Positions 42,882 through 52,596 are shown, counted from the stretch's first letter. The stretch is DNA of 64,000 nt from Acinetobacter sp. ANC 4910 (GCF_004331035.1 NZ_SJNT01000004.1:248001-312000); one strand, 5' to 3'. The notes: generated by a model from the letters alone, not told the origin. A program made the numbers and translations.

Positions 42882-43903
42882 TGTAGTTTTGTCGTTTGCT
42901 CAGCTTGAACCTGTTGAGAAAGTGAAGTGGCAAAACCTTGCCCGATTGAGCTTCCCATACGCCCCAGAACAGAATCCAATGGATTATATTGAACGGTATA
43001 GTCCACTGTTTTATCGATTTTCAATTCACGTTTCAAGCTATTTAGACTACCTGTACGGTCAGCAATCCCTAGCTTCACCGCTTGTTCGCCCGTCCAGAAC
43101 AATCCGGAGAAAATTGCAGGATCTTGCGATTTCAATTTATTACCACGACCTTTTTTAACCGCCGCAATAAAGTGATCATGTACATTGTCTAATACGGCTT
43201 GTACATGTGCCTTCTGTGCAGTATCAACAGGTTGCGTCATTGATAAAATGGCTTTGTTCTCACCTGAAGTCATGGTGCGGTCTTCTACCCCTAATTTTTG
43301 CATGAGGCCATTCACGCCATAATTCGGCATGATTACCCCAATAGAGCCGACCAAACTCGATGGATTAACAATAATTTCATCTGCTGCTGAAGCAATATAA
43401 TAAGCACCCGATGCACCCGTATCACCAATAATGGCATACAGTTTTTTATCTTTATGCTGTTGTTTTAAATATTGGATTTCTTGCCAAATTTCATCTGACT
43501 GAACAGGAGAACCCCCTGGTGAGTTGATATTTAAGACAACAGCTTTAGTATTGTTGTTCTCAAATGCTTTCTTCAAAGATTTGATGGTATCTTCGCTATT
43601 CACACTCTGTTTATCTGCGGCAATTGTGCCAATAATATCAACCACCGCAATATGTGAACCTGTAGTCGAACTGACATCTGTAGGGGCAGTGCTACAGCTT
43701 TTACCTAAAATTACCAAAATAAAGAGAAGATAAGCAAAGGTCAGTAGCTTGAAGAAAATACTCCAACGACGTGCACGGCGTTGCTCTTCAACCGAAGCTA
43801 ATACAGCTTTCTCAAGAATTTTCCATTCTTTTCCAGCATGCTTTTCTAAATTTTGTTGTGTTGTTTGACTTTCGTTTTGTGGTTTAGGTGGCCAATCGGA
43901 CAT
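42878..43903 (-). CDS. sppA: Signal peptide peptidase SppA, S49 family
   Basis: Membrane-bound serine protease that degrades leftover signal peptides. The 341-residue protein has a cytoplasmic N-terminal stretch, a membrane segment at about residues 48-66 (IFFKLLTFAYLLFILVILG) and a periplasmic S49 domain. The latter contains VLNINSPGGSPVQSDEIW, then GDTGASGAYYIASAADEI with the nucleophile serine in ASGAYY. SLVGSIGVIMPNYG follows. It is the short single-domain form (about half the E. coli SppA length), which is usual in Acinetobacter and Gram-positive bacteria. It is divergent from the acyltransferase gene. Confidence 0.93.
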   Translation of the reverse strand: MSDWPPKPQNESQTTQQNLEKHAGKEWKILEKAVLASVEEQRRARRWSIFFKLLTFAYLLFILVILGKSCSTAPTDVSSTTGSHIAVVDIIGTIAADKQSVNSEDTIKSLKKAFENNNTKAVVLNINSPGGSPVQSDEIWQEIQYLKQQHKDKKLYAIIGDTGASGAYYIASAADEIIVNPSSLVGSIGVIMPNYGVNGLMQKLGVEDRTMTSGENKAILSMTQPVDTAQKAHVQAVLDNVHDHFIAAVKKGRGNKLKSQDPAIFSGLFWTGEQAVKLGIADRTGSLNSLKRELKIDKTVDYTVQYNPLDSVLGRMGSSIGQGFATSLSQQVQAEQTTKLQ

Positions 43904-43986
43904 TTAAGATGATCCAATAATGAATAAAATTACTCTCATTATATACATGCAGACGCAATAAACTATTTAAACCCTGTATTTTCGCC

Positions 43987-43992
43987 TATAAT
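43987..43992 (+). promoter_or_regulatory. Possible -10 element of the acyltransferase gene
   Basis: TATAAT stands 42 bases before the ATG at 44034 in the 130-base divergent gap. No clear -35 at proper distance. Confidence 0.35.
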
Positions 43993-44033
43993 AATTACTG
44001 TTTTATATTTCTTATCCCCATAATTTTTAGGCA

Positions 44034-45041
44034 ATGACTGATAAAATTCCAAAAACAATGACTGATCGTTTACTCCAATTTGTAAGTCGACAACCTATTC
44101 AAATTTCTCGAATGATTGCCCGTTCACTCGCGGGTTTAGTGAACGTATTAAAAATTTCTAAAACATCACAAACAATTCGTCTAAATCTTGAAATTGCCTT
44201 ACCCAAACTCAGTGATAGCCAGCGTGAACAGATCACTCAACAAGCCATTCGAAATGAACTCATCTCTTATTTCGAGTTCTTTAGCATTTGGGGATCTGAA
44301 AGTCAGAAAAATATTTCACGTATTCATTCAATTACTGGAGAGCAATATTTACATGATGCGCTTGTCGAACAAAAAGGCGTGGTATTAATTGTTCCACATT
44401 TTGGAACATGGGAAGTCATGAACGCTTGGCTTGCACAATTCACCCAAATGACGATTTTATACAAACCTGTCAAAAACCCATCAGCGGATAATTTTGTGCG
44501 CAGTGCACGTAGCCGAGAAAAAGCGCATCTGGTTCCGACCGATGAAACGGGTGTGCGACAAATTTTTAAAGCCTTAAAACAAGGTGGAACGACCGTTATC
44601 TTACCTGACCACACTCCCAATGTTGGTGGGGAACTTATCCCGTTGTTTGGCTTACCCTTAGAGTCTAGTAACTTAAGTGCAAAACTGATTCAAAAAACCA
44701 AAGCTAAAGCGTTGTTACTTTATACAATTCGTAATGATGCACATGGCTTTGACATGTATATAGAACGAATCTCTGATGAAATTTACCAGGGTACGGCAAA
44801 TGATGGTACACGAATCATTCATCATGAAATTGAAAACCTGATTCAACGTTTTCCTGAACATTATCATTGGAGCTATAAGCGCTTTAAAGCGAATCCTGCA
44901 CTACGCAATCTATATAATCTTCCTCATGAACAAGCCATGCAGCTGGTTACCGAAGTTAGACAACAGCAGACTAGCGACTCAGCCAACGCTGCTGATCACG
45001 ATAAAAATGCAATTGCATTGTTTGATCCTGAGTCTGAATAA
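44034..45041 (+). CDS. LpxL/HtrB-type lipid acyltransferase
   Basis: Inner-membrane enzyme of the lysophospholipid/lipid A acyltransferase family. The 335-residue product has the catalytic HX4E motif HFGTWE (H122 to E127), followed by TILYKPVKNPSADNF and GGTTVILPDHTPNVGGELIP. HYHWSYKRFKANP near the end is typical of LpxL/LpxM-like proteins. A late acylation step of lipid A or a related lipid is likely; which acyl chain is not shown. Its last 71 bases overlap the end of comEC on the opposite strand, an unusual tail-to-tail overlap. The extra C-terminal 45 residues (QQQTSDSANAADHDKN...) lie mostly in this overlap. Confidence 0.9.
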   Translation: MTDKIPKTMTDRLLQFVSRQPIQISRMIARSLAGLVNVLKISKTSQTIRLNLEIALPKLSDSQREQITQQAIRNELISYFEFFSIWGSESQKNISRIHSITGEQYLHDALVEQKGVVLIVPHFGTWEVMNAWLAQFTQMTILYKPVKNPSADNFVRSARSREKAHLVPTDETGVRQIFKALKQGGTTVILPDHTPNVGGELIPLFGLPLESSNLSAKLIQKTKAKALLLYTIRNDAHGFDMYIERISDEIYQGTANDGTRIIHHEIENLIQRFPEHYHWSYKRFKANPALRNLYNLPHEQAMQLVTEVRQQQTSDSANAADHDKNAIALFDPESE

Positions 45042-47379
45042 ATTGAACACTGCCCTTATTGGCTGTGCTATAAAGTGGAATGTTGAGCTCCTTTAATCGC
45101 TGTTGTGTCAGCTGACTCGGATGCCCATAACGGTTATTAAATCCAGCAGAGGCAATCGCAACTTTAGGTTTCAGTTGTTGTAGAAAACCATAAGCCGAAC
45201 TATTTTTACTGCCATGATGACCTAAAACCAGAACATCTACTTTTAGATCTGGATAGCCCTTTAGAATCTGATACTCTGCCTCCCATCCAGCATCCCCCAT
45301 AAGTAAAAAATTGGCATAGGGTTGAGCATTTTGCACTTGAATATAGAGCACACAAGAAAGTTCATTTTGATTGTTAGGCACTTCAGTTAATTGCTGCTGT
45401 TGTGGTGATAACACCTGAATCTTAACACCATCTAATTGCCATACTTGCCCTGAATGACAATAGTGGAATTGAGATTCAGGCATTACTTGAACCTGCTCAT
45501 TACTGTAAATCGTTTGAATAGGCAAACTAGAACGTAAAGAAAAATAGGCGCCGCTATGATCCTGATCTAAATGAGTCAATACCAACTGATCTAGATCAGA
45601 TATGCCTCGGCTATTTAAAAAAGGACGGATGAGTTGCTGTCCTACACTAAATTTTTGCTCATCATAATGACCACCCATATCAATCATCATCTGCTGATCA
45701 TGATTTTGTAAGAAAACGGCTTGCCCTTGCCCAACGTCTAGAATTTGTAATTCAAAGGGATGTTGTGATTCATCCAGTATAAAAATTGGTAAAAAGCAGA
45801 CAATACTCCAACTTTTGGGCACGACTCCCCGAGGTAGAAATAAAATAATCAACCCGAGAATCAGCCCAAACATCACGGTCCAGTTCATGGCAATATTTTG
45901 TACCGTTGAACCAAATATCTGATCGCCAGTATTTAAGATTGAAAGTAAAAAAGACACACCAAGATCATTCAATTTAAATAACAGAATTCCTAATGGAGGA
46001 ATAACCCACAAACACAAGGTTGCAATAATGCTTAATGGAACAACAAGGAGACTCAACCACGGTAACGCCAGCAGATTGCTGAAAGGTGCAATCCAGACCA
46101 CCTGTTGAAAAAAGATCAACATTAATGGCAATAGCGCTAAAAATATTTTCCATTGCGATTCAAACAATATGCCTATATATAATTTAAGCTGTGCATAGCG
46201 CGTTAGCGTTAATTGCTCGGGCTGCTGTTGTAGGGTTTGATAAATTCTTAACAAGACTAAACAGGCGCAATAAGACAACCAAAAGGCAGCGGACAGAATA
46301 CTAAATGGATCTAAAAATAGTAGAATTGCAGCACTGAGGAGGAGTACTTGCAAGGCTTGTAATTTGAATCTCAATAAAATCAATACAGCAAGAATACAAC
46401 TAGTTAACAGCGTTCTTAATGCAGGAATTTCAAACCCAACAAAAGCGCTATACAGTAATACTCCCATACAAAATGGAATCGCCAATAAATAGGGTCTGGG
46501 ATAATGCAAATACCAACTTGGTGCAAAACGGATAATCAACCGATGAATCATCCAACACAACATTGCTGCAAAAATCAAAACATGGGGGCCAGAAATTGCC
46601 AATAAATGACTCAGTCCCATACGTTTAAATAGTTCTTCCACTTCGGGACTTAATAAACTTTGGTCGCCCGTTAACAAAGCCAAAAGTAACCCTGAATGAT
46701 GTAATGATTGCTTTTGTAATGTATTTCGCAAAGTTAATCTTTGCTGCTCAATAGCCAATAGTATTTTTGCAACCATCCGCTGCTGCTGCCTTACATAGGA
46801 CATCAACCCCATAGCATAAAGCTGTTGCTCGGTTAGCTTTTCTGCGCTTTGCACTTGAAATGCAGACATGATGTTCTGCTGTAAAAACCATTTTTCTTGA
46901 TCAAAAGCACCTGCAATCGCATAACTATGTGCGGGTAAAACTTTTCCATGCAATCGATAATATTGCCCCAATTCGAGCGAAGTGTCCGATGATGGATGGA
47001 TATAAGCTAACCATTTCACAGGTTGCTTTCGATCATTCAGTACAACAATCTGTTGTTGAATATGGTTGGATTGAAGCTGATTCAATGATTTTACGTGCAC
47101 AATCACTTCGGCAGGTTTTACAGTCAATTCACGTAAATATAGGCGCTGTGTTAACGCACTGTCTGCATATAAATAAGCCAAATTAAAACTAAGCAAGCAC
47201 AACAAACTTCGCTGTATGAATTGAATCAAGTGCAAATTGAATTGTGGAAACTTAAAGAGAAGACCTTGAACAATCAGCCAAACAATTGCCAATAAAACAC
47301 AAGTTTGACCTGTGAACGCCCAAACTTCCCCCATTCCTGCAATACCCAGAATCCAAGCGATCAGTACGTAATACATCAT
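44971..47379 (-). CDS. comEC: DNA internalization protein ComEC
   Basis: Inner-membrane channel for single-stranded DNA in natural transformation. The 802-residue protein has N-terminal membrane segments and an OB-like domain (residues about 75-170). The Competence domain contains LLALLTGDQSLLSPEVEELF then MGLSHLLAISGPHVLIFAAM and many further helices. The C-terminal metallo-beta-lactamase-like domain has VFLQNHDQQMMIDMGGHYDE, LTHLDQDHSGAYFSL and LLMGDAGWEAE. Full length for the family, so the uptake machinery could be functional. It is downstream of lolD on the same strand and overlaps the LpxL-like gene by 71 bases. Confidence 0.94.
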   Translation of the reverse strand: MMYYVLIAWILGIAGMGEVWAFTGQTCVLLAIVWLIVQGLLFKFPQFNLHLIQFIQRSLLCLLSFNLAYLYADSALTQRLYLRELTVKPAEVIVHVKSLNQLQSNHIQQQIVVLNDRKQPVKWLAYIHPSSDTSLELGQYYRLHGKVLPAHSYAIAGAFDQEKWFLQQNIMSAFQVQSAEKLTEQQLYAMGLMSYVRQQQRMVAKILLAIEQQRLTLRNTLQKQSLHHSGLLLALLTGDQSLLSPEVEELFKRMGLSHLLAISGPHVLIFAAMLCWMIHRLIIRFAPSWYLHYPRPYLLAIPFCMGVLLYSAFVGFEIPALRTLLTSCILAVLILLRFKLQALQVLLLSAAILLFLDPFSILSAAFWLSYCACLVLLRIYQTLQQQPEQLTLTRYAQLKLYIGILFESQWKIFLALLPLMLIFFQQVVWIAPFSNLLALPWLSLLVVPLSIIATLCLWVIPPLGILLFKLNDLGVSFLLSILNTGDQIFGSTVQNIAMNWTVMFGLILGLIILFLPRGVVPKSWSIVCFLPIFILDESQHPFELQILDVGQGQAVFLQNHDQQMMIDMGGHYDEQKFSVGQQLIRPFLNSRGISDLDQLVLTHLDQDHSGAYFSLRSSLPIQTIYSNEQVQVMPESQFHYCHSGQVWQLDGVKIQVLSPQQQQLTEVPNNQNELSCVLYIQVQNAQPYANFLLMGDAGWEAEYQILKGYPDLKVDVLVLGHHGSKNSSAYGFLQQLKPKVAIASAGFNNRYGHPSQLTQQRLKELNIPLYSTANKGSVQFIQTQDQTMQLHFYRDQQRWLSR

Positions 47380-47417
47380 TATTTTTCATATTGTTTTTAT
47401 GAGTGCCGCACATCATA

Positions 47418-47437
47418 AAGCCCACCGAGGTGGGCTT
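47418..47437 (-). terminator. Hairpin between lolD and comEC
   Basis: Arms AAGCCCACC and GGTGGGCTT around a 2-base centre, 26 bases past the lolD stop. Only a short T run follows on the minus strand, so it may be a weak terminator or attenuate transcription into comEC. Confidence 0.6.
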
Positions 47438-47462
47438 CAAGTACAACAGAATAATTTAAATT

Positions 47463-48149
47463 TTATTGAGAGTCCGCCCAAAGCCCATCTTGCATATGCA
47501 AAATAGAATCTGCCGTTTGTGCCAATTGCTCATCATGAGTCACAATTAACATTGCCATGTTAAATTCTTGACGTAAATCGCTGAGTAATTCAAAAATTTT
47601 AACCGCAGTTTTCCGATCTAAATTACCTGTAGGCTCATCCGCCATCATTAAAGCTGGTTTTGCCACCAATGCACGTGCAAGCGCGACACGTTGGCGTTCG
47701 CCACCAGACAATTCGCCTGGCTTATGCGTTAAACGATGCGATAGCCCAACACGGTTTAATAAATATTCTGCCTGTGCTTTGACATCTTTATAATTCGTCC
47801 CTTCACGCAACATTAAGGGCATCGCAACATTCTCTAAAGCCGAAAATTCAGGCAATAAATGATGAAATTGATAAACAAAACCAAGATGCTGATTCCGTAA
47901 ATACCCCCGCTCTGCCTCCCCCATATGGTCGAAGCGACGATCATTGAGCCAGACTTGTCCTTCTGTTGGACGATCTAATCCACCCAATACATGCAGCAAG
48001 GTACTTTTACCCGAACCACTTGACCCAACAATTGAAATAAACTCACCAGCATGGACTTTTAAAGATAAGCCTTTAATCACTTCAACCGTTGATTTGCCAT
48101 CCGTAAAATGTTTGACCACATTTTTGGCTTCTAATACCACGTTACTCAT
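47463..48149 (-). CDS. lolD: Lipoprotein-releasing ABC ATPase LolD
   Basis: ATPase of the Lol system that pulls outer-membrane lipoproteins from the inner membrane. I use ATG 48149 (MSNVVLEAKNVVKHF, 228 residues), which overlaps the permease stop by 8 bases; a frame 12 codons longer would run far into the permease gene. Walker A GSSGSGKST lies at residues 42-50. The signature LSGGERQRVALARAL and Walker B LMMADEPTGNLD are intact. Partner is the upstream LolC/E-type gene. Confidence 0.94.
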   Translation of the reverse strand: MSNVVLEAKNVVKHFTDGKSTVEVIKGLSLKVHAGEFISIVGSSGSGKSTLLHVLGGLDRPTEGQVWLNDRRFDHMGEAERGYLRNQHLGFVYQFHHLLPEFSALENVAMPLMLREGTNYKDVKAQAEYLLNRVGLSHRLTHKPGELSGGERQRVALARALVAKPALMMADEPTGNLDRKTAVKIFELLSDLRQEFNMAMLIVTHDEQLAQTADSILHMQDGLWADSQ

Positions 48150-49377
48150 AACGTAAAGCCTCCGCAGGTTGAATTTTAGCAGCACGTAACGCTGGGTAAA
48201 TCGTCGCTAAGAAACTTAAAATTAAAGAAAGACCGACAATAATCACCACATCTTGCCATCTTAAATAGGATGGTAAGTAGTTAATGAAATAGGCATCAAA
48301 TAAATGTAAACCGAGTGTCGTATTCACCCAGTCAATAAAACCACTGATTCCTGTCGCCAAAATAATACCTAAAACGGCACCGGCTACAGTACCAATGACC
48401 CCAATAACGGTACCCTGCACCATAAAAATCTTAGTAATAGTGGCAGGTGAAGCACCGAGAGTTCGCAAAATCGCAATATCCGCTTTCTTGTCAGTCACCA
48501 CCATCACCAGTGAAGAGACAATATTAAATGCTGCAACCAAAACAATTAGGAACAACAGCAGGCTGACCATTGCCTTTTCCATCTGAATCGCACTGAACAA
48601 ATTACCATGCGTATACGTCCAATCAGAAGCGTAATAGTTACCAGGCAATTCGCGTACAATATCATTACTCACTTGTGGGGCAGCAAAAATATCATCCAGC
48701 TTTAAGCGAATCCCTTGTGCACCATCGGGTAGGCGAAGAAGCGTTGAAGCATCATTTAGTGCGATATAACCCATCATGGAGTCGACTTCCGCACCAATAC
48801 TAAAAATACCGACAATTTTAAACCGCTTGAAACGTGGTACCACACCTGCTGGTGAAGGGGTCGCTTCCGGCAAGACCAAAGTAACACTATCATTCAAACC
48901 CAAGCCCAACGCATCCGTTAACTGCTTGCCTAAAACGATACCAAACTCACCTTTTTTTAATTGATCAATATTACCTTCGACCATGTGGTCTTGAATAATC
49001 GAGACTTTTTTCTCGTATTTTGGCTCAATACCTGTCACCATAAGACCAGAAACCTGACCATGGGCAGTGATCATACCCTGCAACTGCGTAAAGGGTGCAA
49101 CACCTTTAACATGCTCATGCTGTTCAACTTTTTTTGCAAGTTCGGGCCAATCTGTTAAAATTTGTGTTGATGAAACAGTGGCTTGAGGTATCATGCCCAG
49201 TACACGGTTTTTCAATTCTCGGTCAAATCCATTCATCACAGATAAAACTGTAATGAGGACAGCCACACCTAATGTGAGACCGATCATTGAAACCAGAGCA
49301 ATAAAAGAAATAAAGTGGTTGCTACGCCGTGCGCGAGTATATCTTAGCCCGATGTACAGCGAGATTGGTTTAAACAT
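48142..49377 (-). CDS. Lipoprotein-releasing ABC permease (single LolC/LolE type, LolF-like)
   Basis: Inner-membrane permease of the lipoprotein exporter. From ATG 49377 (MFKPISLYIGLRYTRARRSNHFISF) it has 411 residues; an ATG eight codons upstream would almost touch the divergent gene. Features are a first membrane helix (FIALVSMIGLTLGVAVLITVLSVMNGFDRE in parts), a large periplasmic domain and three C-terminal helices of the FtsX/LolCE type (VTDKKADIAILRTLGASPATITKIFMVQG). Only one such gene sits with lolD, whereas enterics have lolC and lolE. Some gammaproteobacteria, reported to include Acinetobacter, use one permease called LolF, and this arrangement agrees. Confidence 0.9.
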   Translation of the reverse strand: MFKPISLYIGLRYTRARRSNHFISFIALVSMIGLTLGVAVLITVLSVMNGFDRELKNRVLGMIPQATVSSTQILTDWPELAKKVEQHEHVKGVAPFTQLQGMITAHGQVSGLMVTGIEPKYEKKVSIIQDHMVEGNIDQLKKGEFGIVLGKQLTDALGLGLNDSVTLVLPEATPSPAGVVPRFKRFKIVGIFSIGAEVDSMMGYIALNDASTLLRLPDGAQGIRLKLDDIFAAPQVSNDIVRELPGNYYASDWTYTHGNLFSAIQMEKAMVSLLLFLIVLVAAFNIVSSLVMVVTDKKADIAILRTLGASPATITKIFMVQGTVIGVIGTVAGAVLGIILATGISGFIDWVNTTLGLHLFDAYFINYLPSYLRWQDVVIIVGLSLILSFLATIYPALRAAKIQPAEALRYE

Positions 49378-49402
49378 ACCATCTAGTCCGAGGTAATACA
49401 TT

Positions 49403-49972
49403 ATGGAAAATTTACAGCATCAAAGCGCCTCAGCGGAACGTCGCGTTATGTCACGTATCGATGCTGCCTTGCGAATTAATTATCAGATTATTTCTGATGA
49501 TGTTGCTCTTAATGATCCTTACGATCCAAATTTTGTCTTGCCCCGCTATTTTCTACTACTCGCAGAATTAGATCAATTTGATCTGGCATTAAACTACGAA
49601 TTAGAACAATTAACTGAAAAAGATCAACAAATTGCTCGAATATTATCCTTATTCAATCAAAAATTAAACCTGATTACAGGGTCTTTATACGATGCAATTG
49701 TACAGTCCATGTTACCTGTACCCGAACATGTCAATTTTTCAGAGAGCGGATTTAGTTTTCATAGTGATCGTGAAATTCAGGAAGGTACTTATATCCATGT
49801 TACCTTAAGTCATCCTGAAAACTTCTTTCATATTGCTGCGACTGCGCAAGTGGTATATAGCCGTGATGAAGGGAAAGGAAAATACCGTACAGGTGCATAT
49901 TTTATTACCCTACATCCGCAAGATCGAGTCAAACTGGCTGAATGTGTCAGCTTTGAACAATCTCACGACTAG
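49403..49972 (+). CDS. PilZ-domain protein, probable c-di-GMP receptor
   Basis: A 189-residue soluble protein. Near the N-terminus it has RRVMSR (residues 13-18). An unknown helical part with a Leu/Asp-rich segment follows, and then a C-terminal PilZ-like domain with NFSESG at residues 111-116 (the N/DxSxxG motif). Beta strands such as YIHVTLSHP and AQVVYSRDEGKGKYRTGAYFI come after. The RxxxR motif is not adjacent to the NxSxxG motif as in compact PilZ domains, so c-di-GMP binding is likely but not certain. Only 25 bases separate its start from the divergent lipoprotein permease start. Confidence 0.8.
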   Translation: MENLQHQSASAERRVMSRIDAALRINYQIISDDVALNDPYDPNFVLPRYFLLLAELDQFDLALNYELEQLTEKDQQIARILSLFNQKLNLITGSLYDAIVQSMLPVPEHVNFSESGFSFHSDREIQEGTYIHVTLSHPENFFHIAATAQVVYSRDEGKGKYRTGAYFITLHPQDRVKLAECVSFEQSHD

Positions 49973-49981
49973 ACTCATGGA

Positions 49982-50893
49982 CTATCTGGTTCGCTTTAAT
50001 TTAAGAGCGAGTTCTTTGCTCGCTTTTAAATCTCGATAAAAATAGATAAATAAACCGAACAATAAAATACCCGCCCCCACAAAAACCATGAATGACAACA
50101 TTTCCTGATTCAGTATTGCCCCAATCAACATCGCTAAAATTGGCGTCATGACGGTGGTTAATGAAATTGTGGTCGGTTGTAAGTTTTGGACCAATTTAAA
50201 ATAACAAAACATTGCAATCAGGGATGCCATGATCACGGTATACAACAATGCCAACACCGATTTCATTTGTGGCATATGCGTGGGTGCATACTGCCAAATG
50301 AAAGGAATCAAACACGCTGCCGCAATACTTGAAATCAGAATCGATCCTGCTGCTTGTGCAATCGGATTAATGGGCGCATTAACTTTTTTAACCCAGAACA
50401 TCGATAAAGCATAAATAAATACGCTCATCAGCATCAATAGAATACCAATCGGATGTACATGCTGCTGGCTGCCTGTAAAGCAAATAATCGCTAAACCTGA
50501 CACCGAAATGGTCATGCCCATCCATTGCAGACGATGTAAATGCTGCTGAAAAGCAAAGCGACCTATCAGCCCCGCCATAATGGGAGCTAGGCCAAACATT
50601 AAGGCAATCATCCCCGATGATAAATATTGGGTCGCCATATACGTAAAAATTTGCGAACCAATAAAACTCGCGGCACCTGCGAAATAGCTTTGTAAGCTCA
50701 TGCGATCAAAGGGCAGATGAACTTTAAGAACATAAACCAGTCCTAAAGCCAACGGCAATGCAATAAAAAAGCGCAACACCAAAGCCCACATTAAATGTAA
50801 ATCAGAAACACTCCATACAATGGCTAAAGGCGTTGTTGCCCAAATGAATACCAATAATGCATAAGTAGACGCCAAATTGGCTTTGGATGGCAT
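49982..50893 (-). CDS. EamA/DMT family transporter
   Basis: Ten-helix drug/metabolite transporter of 303 residues from ATG 50893 (a GTG four codons upstream also opens the frame). The two EamA repeats are visible: YALLVFIWATTPLAIVWSV and MIALMFGLAPIMAGLIGRFAF in the first half, then YALSMFWVKKV and VMTPILAMLIGAILNQEMLS in the second. Substrates of these exporters are usually metabolites or amino acids; none can be assigned. It follows the DUF188 gene by 12 bases on the same strand and converges on the PilZ gene. Confidence 0.88.
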   Translation of the reverse strand: MPSKANLASTYALLVFIWATTPLAIVWSVSDLHLMWALVLRFFIALPLALGLVYVLKVHLPFDRMSLQSYFAGAASFIGSQIFTYMATQYLSSGMIALMFGLAPIMAGLIGRFAFQQHLHRLQWMGMTISVSGLAIICFTGSQQHVHPIGILLMLMSVFIYALSMFWVKKVNAPINPIAQAAGSILISSIAAACLIPFIWQYAPTHMPQMKSVLALLYTVIMASLIAMFCYFKLVQNLQPTTISLTTVMTPILAMLIGAILNQEMLSFMVFVGAGILLFGLFIYFYRDLKASKELALKLKRTR

Positions 50894-50905
50894 AGTCAAT
50901 TCCAC

Positions 50906-51382
50906 TTAAACGCTTGTTTTGCGCTTTTGCTTTTGAATAGTTTGATCAAGACTGCTCGAAAATTCGCGTTTATCACGCTCTGAAATTGGTGGTGGTCCGC
51001 CAGTTTGTACGCCCGCCCCTCGCAAGGTGTCCATAAAATCACGTAAATGTAAGCGTGCTTTGACATTAGCCGTCGTATAAATTTCACCCCGAGGATGAAT
51101 CGCAATTCCCCCGTTCTCAATCACCTGAGCCGCCAAAGGAATATCTTGTGTCACCACAATGTCATTGGCTTGCATACGCGACACAATTTCTTGATCGGCA
51201 GCATCTGCACCACTCATCACTTGTATGGAGTTAATACGGACAGAAGGCGTAATCCCCACGTTTTGATTGGCAACAAAGGTTACTTCTAACTGATAGCGAT
51301 CTGAAGCACGTAAAATGACTTCACGTAAAATTTTTGGTAATGCATCGGCATCAACCCAAAGTTTAAAAGGCAGCACAGGCAT
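50906..51382 (-). CDS. YaiI/YqxD family DUF188 protein
   Basis: A 158-residue cytoplasmic protein of the conserved UPF0178 family. It begins [21 protein letters not shown] with the acidic VDADA motif and continues with [23 protein letters not shown] and [23 protein letters not shown]. The fold is PIN-like and nuclease activity has been suggested, but no function is established. It is upstream of the DMT transporter gene and likely cotranscribed. Confidence 0.9.
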   Translation of the reverse strand: MPVLPFKLWVDADALPKILREVILRASDRYQLEVTFVANQNVGITPSVRINSIQVMSGADAADQEIVSRMQANDIVVTQDIPLAAQVIENGGIAIHPRGEIYTTANVKARLHLRDFMDTLRGAGVQTGGPPPISERDKREFSSSLDQTIQKQKRKTSV

Positions 51383-51666
51383 CTACGATATTAAAAAATT
51401 CCACTCAGTGTAGCAAAAAGCCAAGCATTACTCTGCTGTTCATTTTAAATATACTTGAAAAGTATAATATTATTAAAAAAGTAAATGAAAACAAATCGTT
51501 TATTTAAAATCAGGATAATCACAAATATACAACATGCTTTCCCTTCTCAGTCCAGATTCATCACTTAGTTTATATTTTTATCCTTATTTTCATTCAGATA
51601 GACTTGAAATCTTCAAATCACCCTCGATTAATAGATTAAAGCCACTGAACATTCAAAATTGTGCTT

Positions 51667-52596
51667 ATGAAAAATCAAAACAGACCAGAAATGATCAGCA
51701 TCGAAGATCAAAACTTCGGTAGCCATGTAGAGCATTGGAATCTGCTGACAGAAAATCCAACCACTGAAGTTCCCAAATGGTTAGGTCTGGCACTTGATGC
51801 ACCCATTATGCCGATGGGACTTTGCCGTGAAGAATGTGATATGGATGCATCTGTATGGCTGATTCAAGGTCCGAGCAAAGAAAAAGTACAACTATGCCAA
51901 GTCATTGCAGTGGAAAACAACAAACCTAAAGCGGTTAAAACTGCTTTTCCAAGTTTTGAAAGCCCCTACAAAGTCAAAGCCTCAATTGAGCGTATTATTA
52001 CCTGTGAATCCAATACTCAAGCGGTACTGCGTTTAAATTTAGGTGACAACAGCATTGTCTATGCCTTTGATAGCCTCTATAGCGTGAACCATGATCAATA
52101 CCAAAAAGATCAAACGTACTTAGTCCAATTAAATGCATGGGCCTATGAATTAGAAGCAGTTTCTGAACATGAGCAACTGGTTGTAGATGATCCAGCTTCA
52201 ATTAAGCACCATCGTGCCTTGAACGATATTCTTGCAGCCAATGATGGCATTGCACCAGCCAACCTACAAGAACAAATCGATGCTTGGGAACCTAAGTGTG
52301 AAGATGACAAAGCACCTGTCACAGTAGATTTCTCCAAAATGGTTGCTTATTTGTATGGCGAAAAAATGGGGCAGGAAGATGAAGCTTGGTTCCAAGGTAA
52401 TATTGTTGGCAAAACCAGCCTACAATTTATGGGACAAGAATATACACTCTATGATGTCACGCTCATTCATGATGAAAACCAAGAAGCCACGCTGATTCGT
52501 ATTGCGACCAAAGATGATCAATATAAACATTTTAATATTGGTCAATACATTCGTGGCAATATTTGGGTTCAAGTGAGTATTCACTCAAAAAATTAG
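51667..52596 (+). CDS. Conserved hypothetical protein, 309 residues
   Basis: Acidic soluble protein, no signal peptide and no membrane helix. I take ATG 51667 as start; a GTG two codons upstream also opens the frame. Visible features are MCREEC-type cysteines (LCREECDMDASVWLIQG), several beta-strand-like segments (LRLNLGDNSIVYAFDSLYS, YTLYDVTLIHDENQEATLI) and a C-terminal INIGQ-like YKHFNIGQYIRGNIWVQVS. The DNA has ordinary codon use and ends in a strong terminator. I do not recognise a family with known function; it may be an Acinetobacter-specific protein. Confidence 0.8.
   Translation: MKNQNRPEMISIEDQNFGSHVEHWNLLTENPTTEVPKWLGLALDAPIMPMGLCREECDMDASVWLIQGPSKEKVQLCQVIAVENNKPKAVKTAFPSFESPYKVKASIERIITCESNTQAVLRLNLGDNSIVYAFDSLYSVNHDQYQKDQTYLVQLNAWAYELEAVSEHEQLVVDDPASIKHHRALNDILAANDGIAPANLQEQIDAWEPKCEDDKAPVTVDFSKMVAYLYGEKMGQEDEAWFQGNIVGKTSLQFMGQEYTLYDVTLIHDENQEATLIRIATKDDQYKHFNIGQYIRGNIWVQVSIHSKN

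Noticed and set aside
42850..43158. 102-codon plus-strand frame across the hydrolase/sppA junction
   Set aside because: It is antisense to two well-supported coding frames and lacks a start signal.
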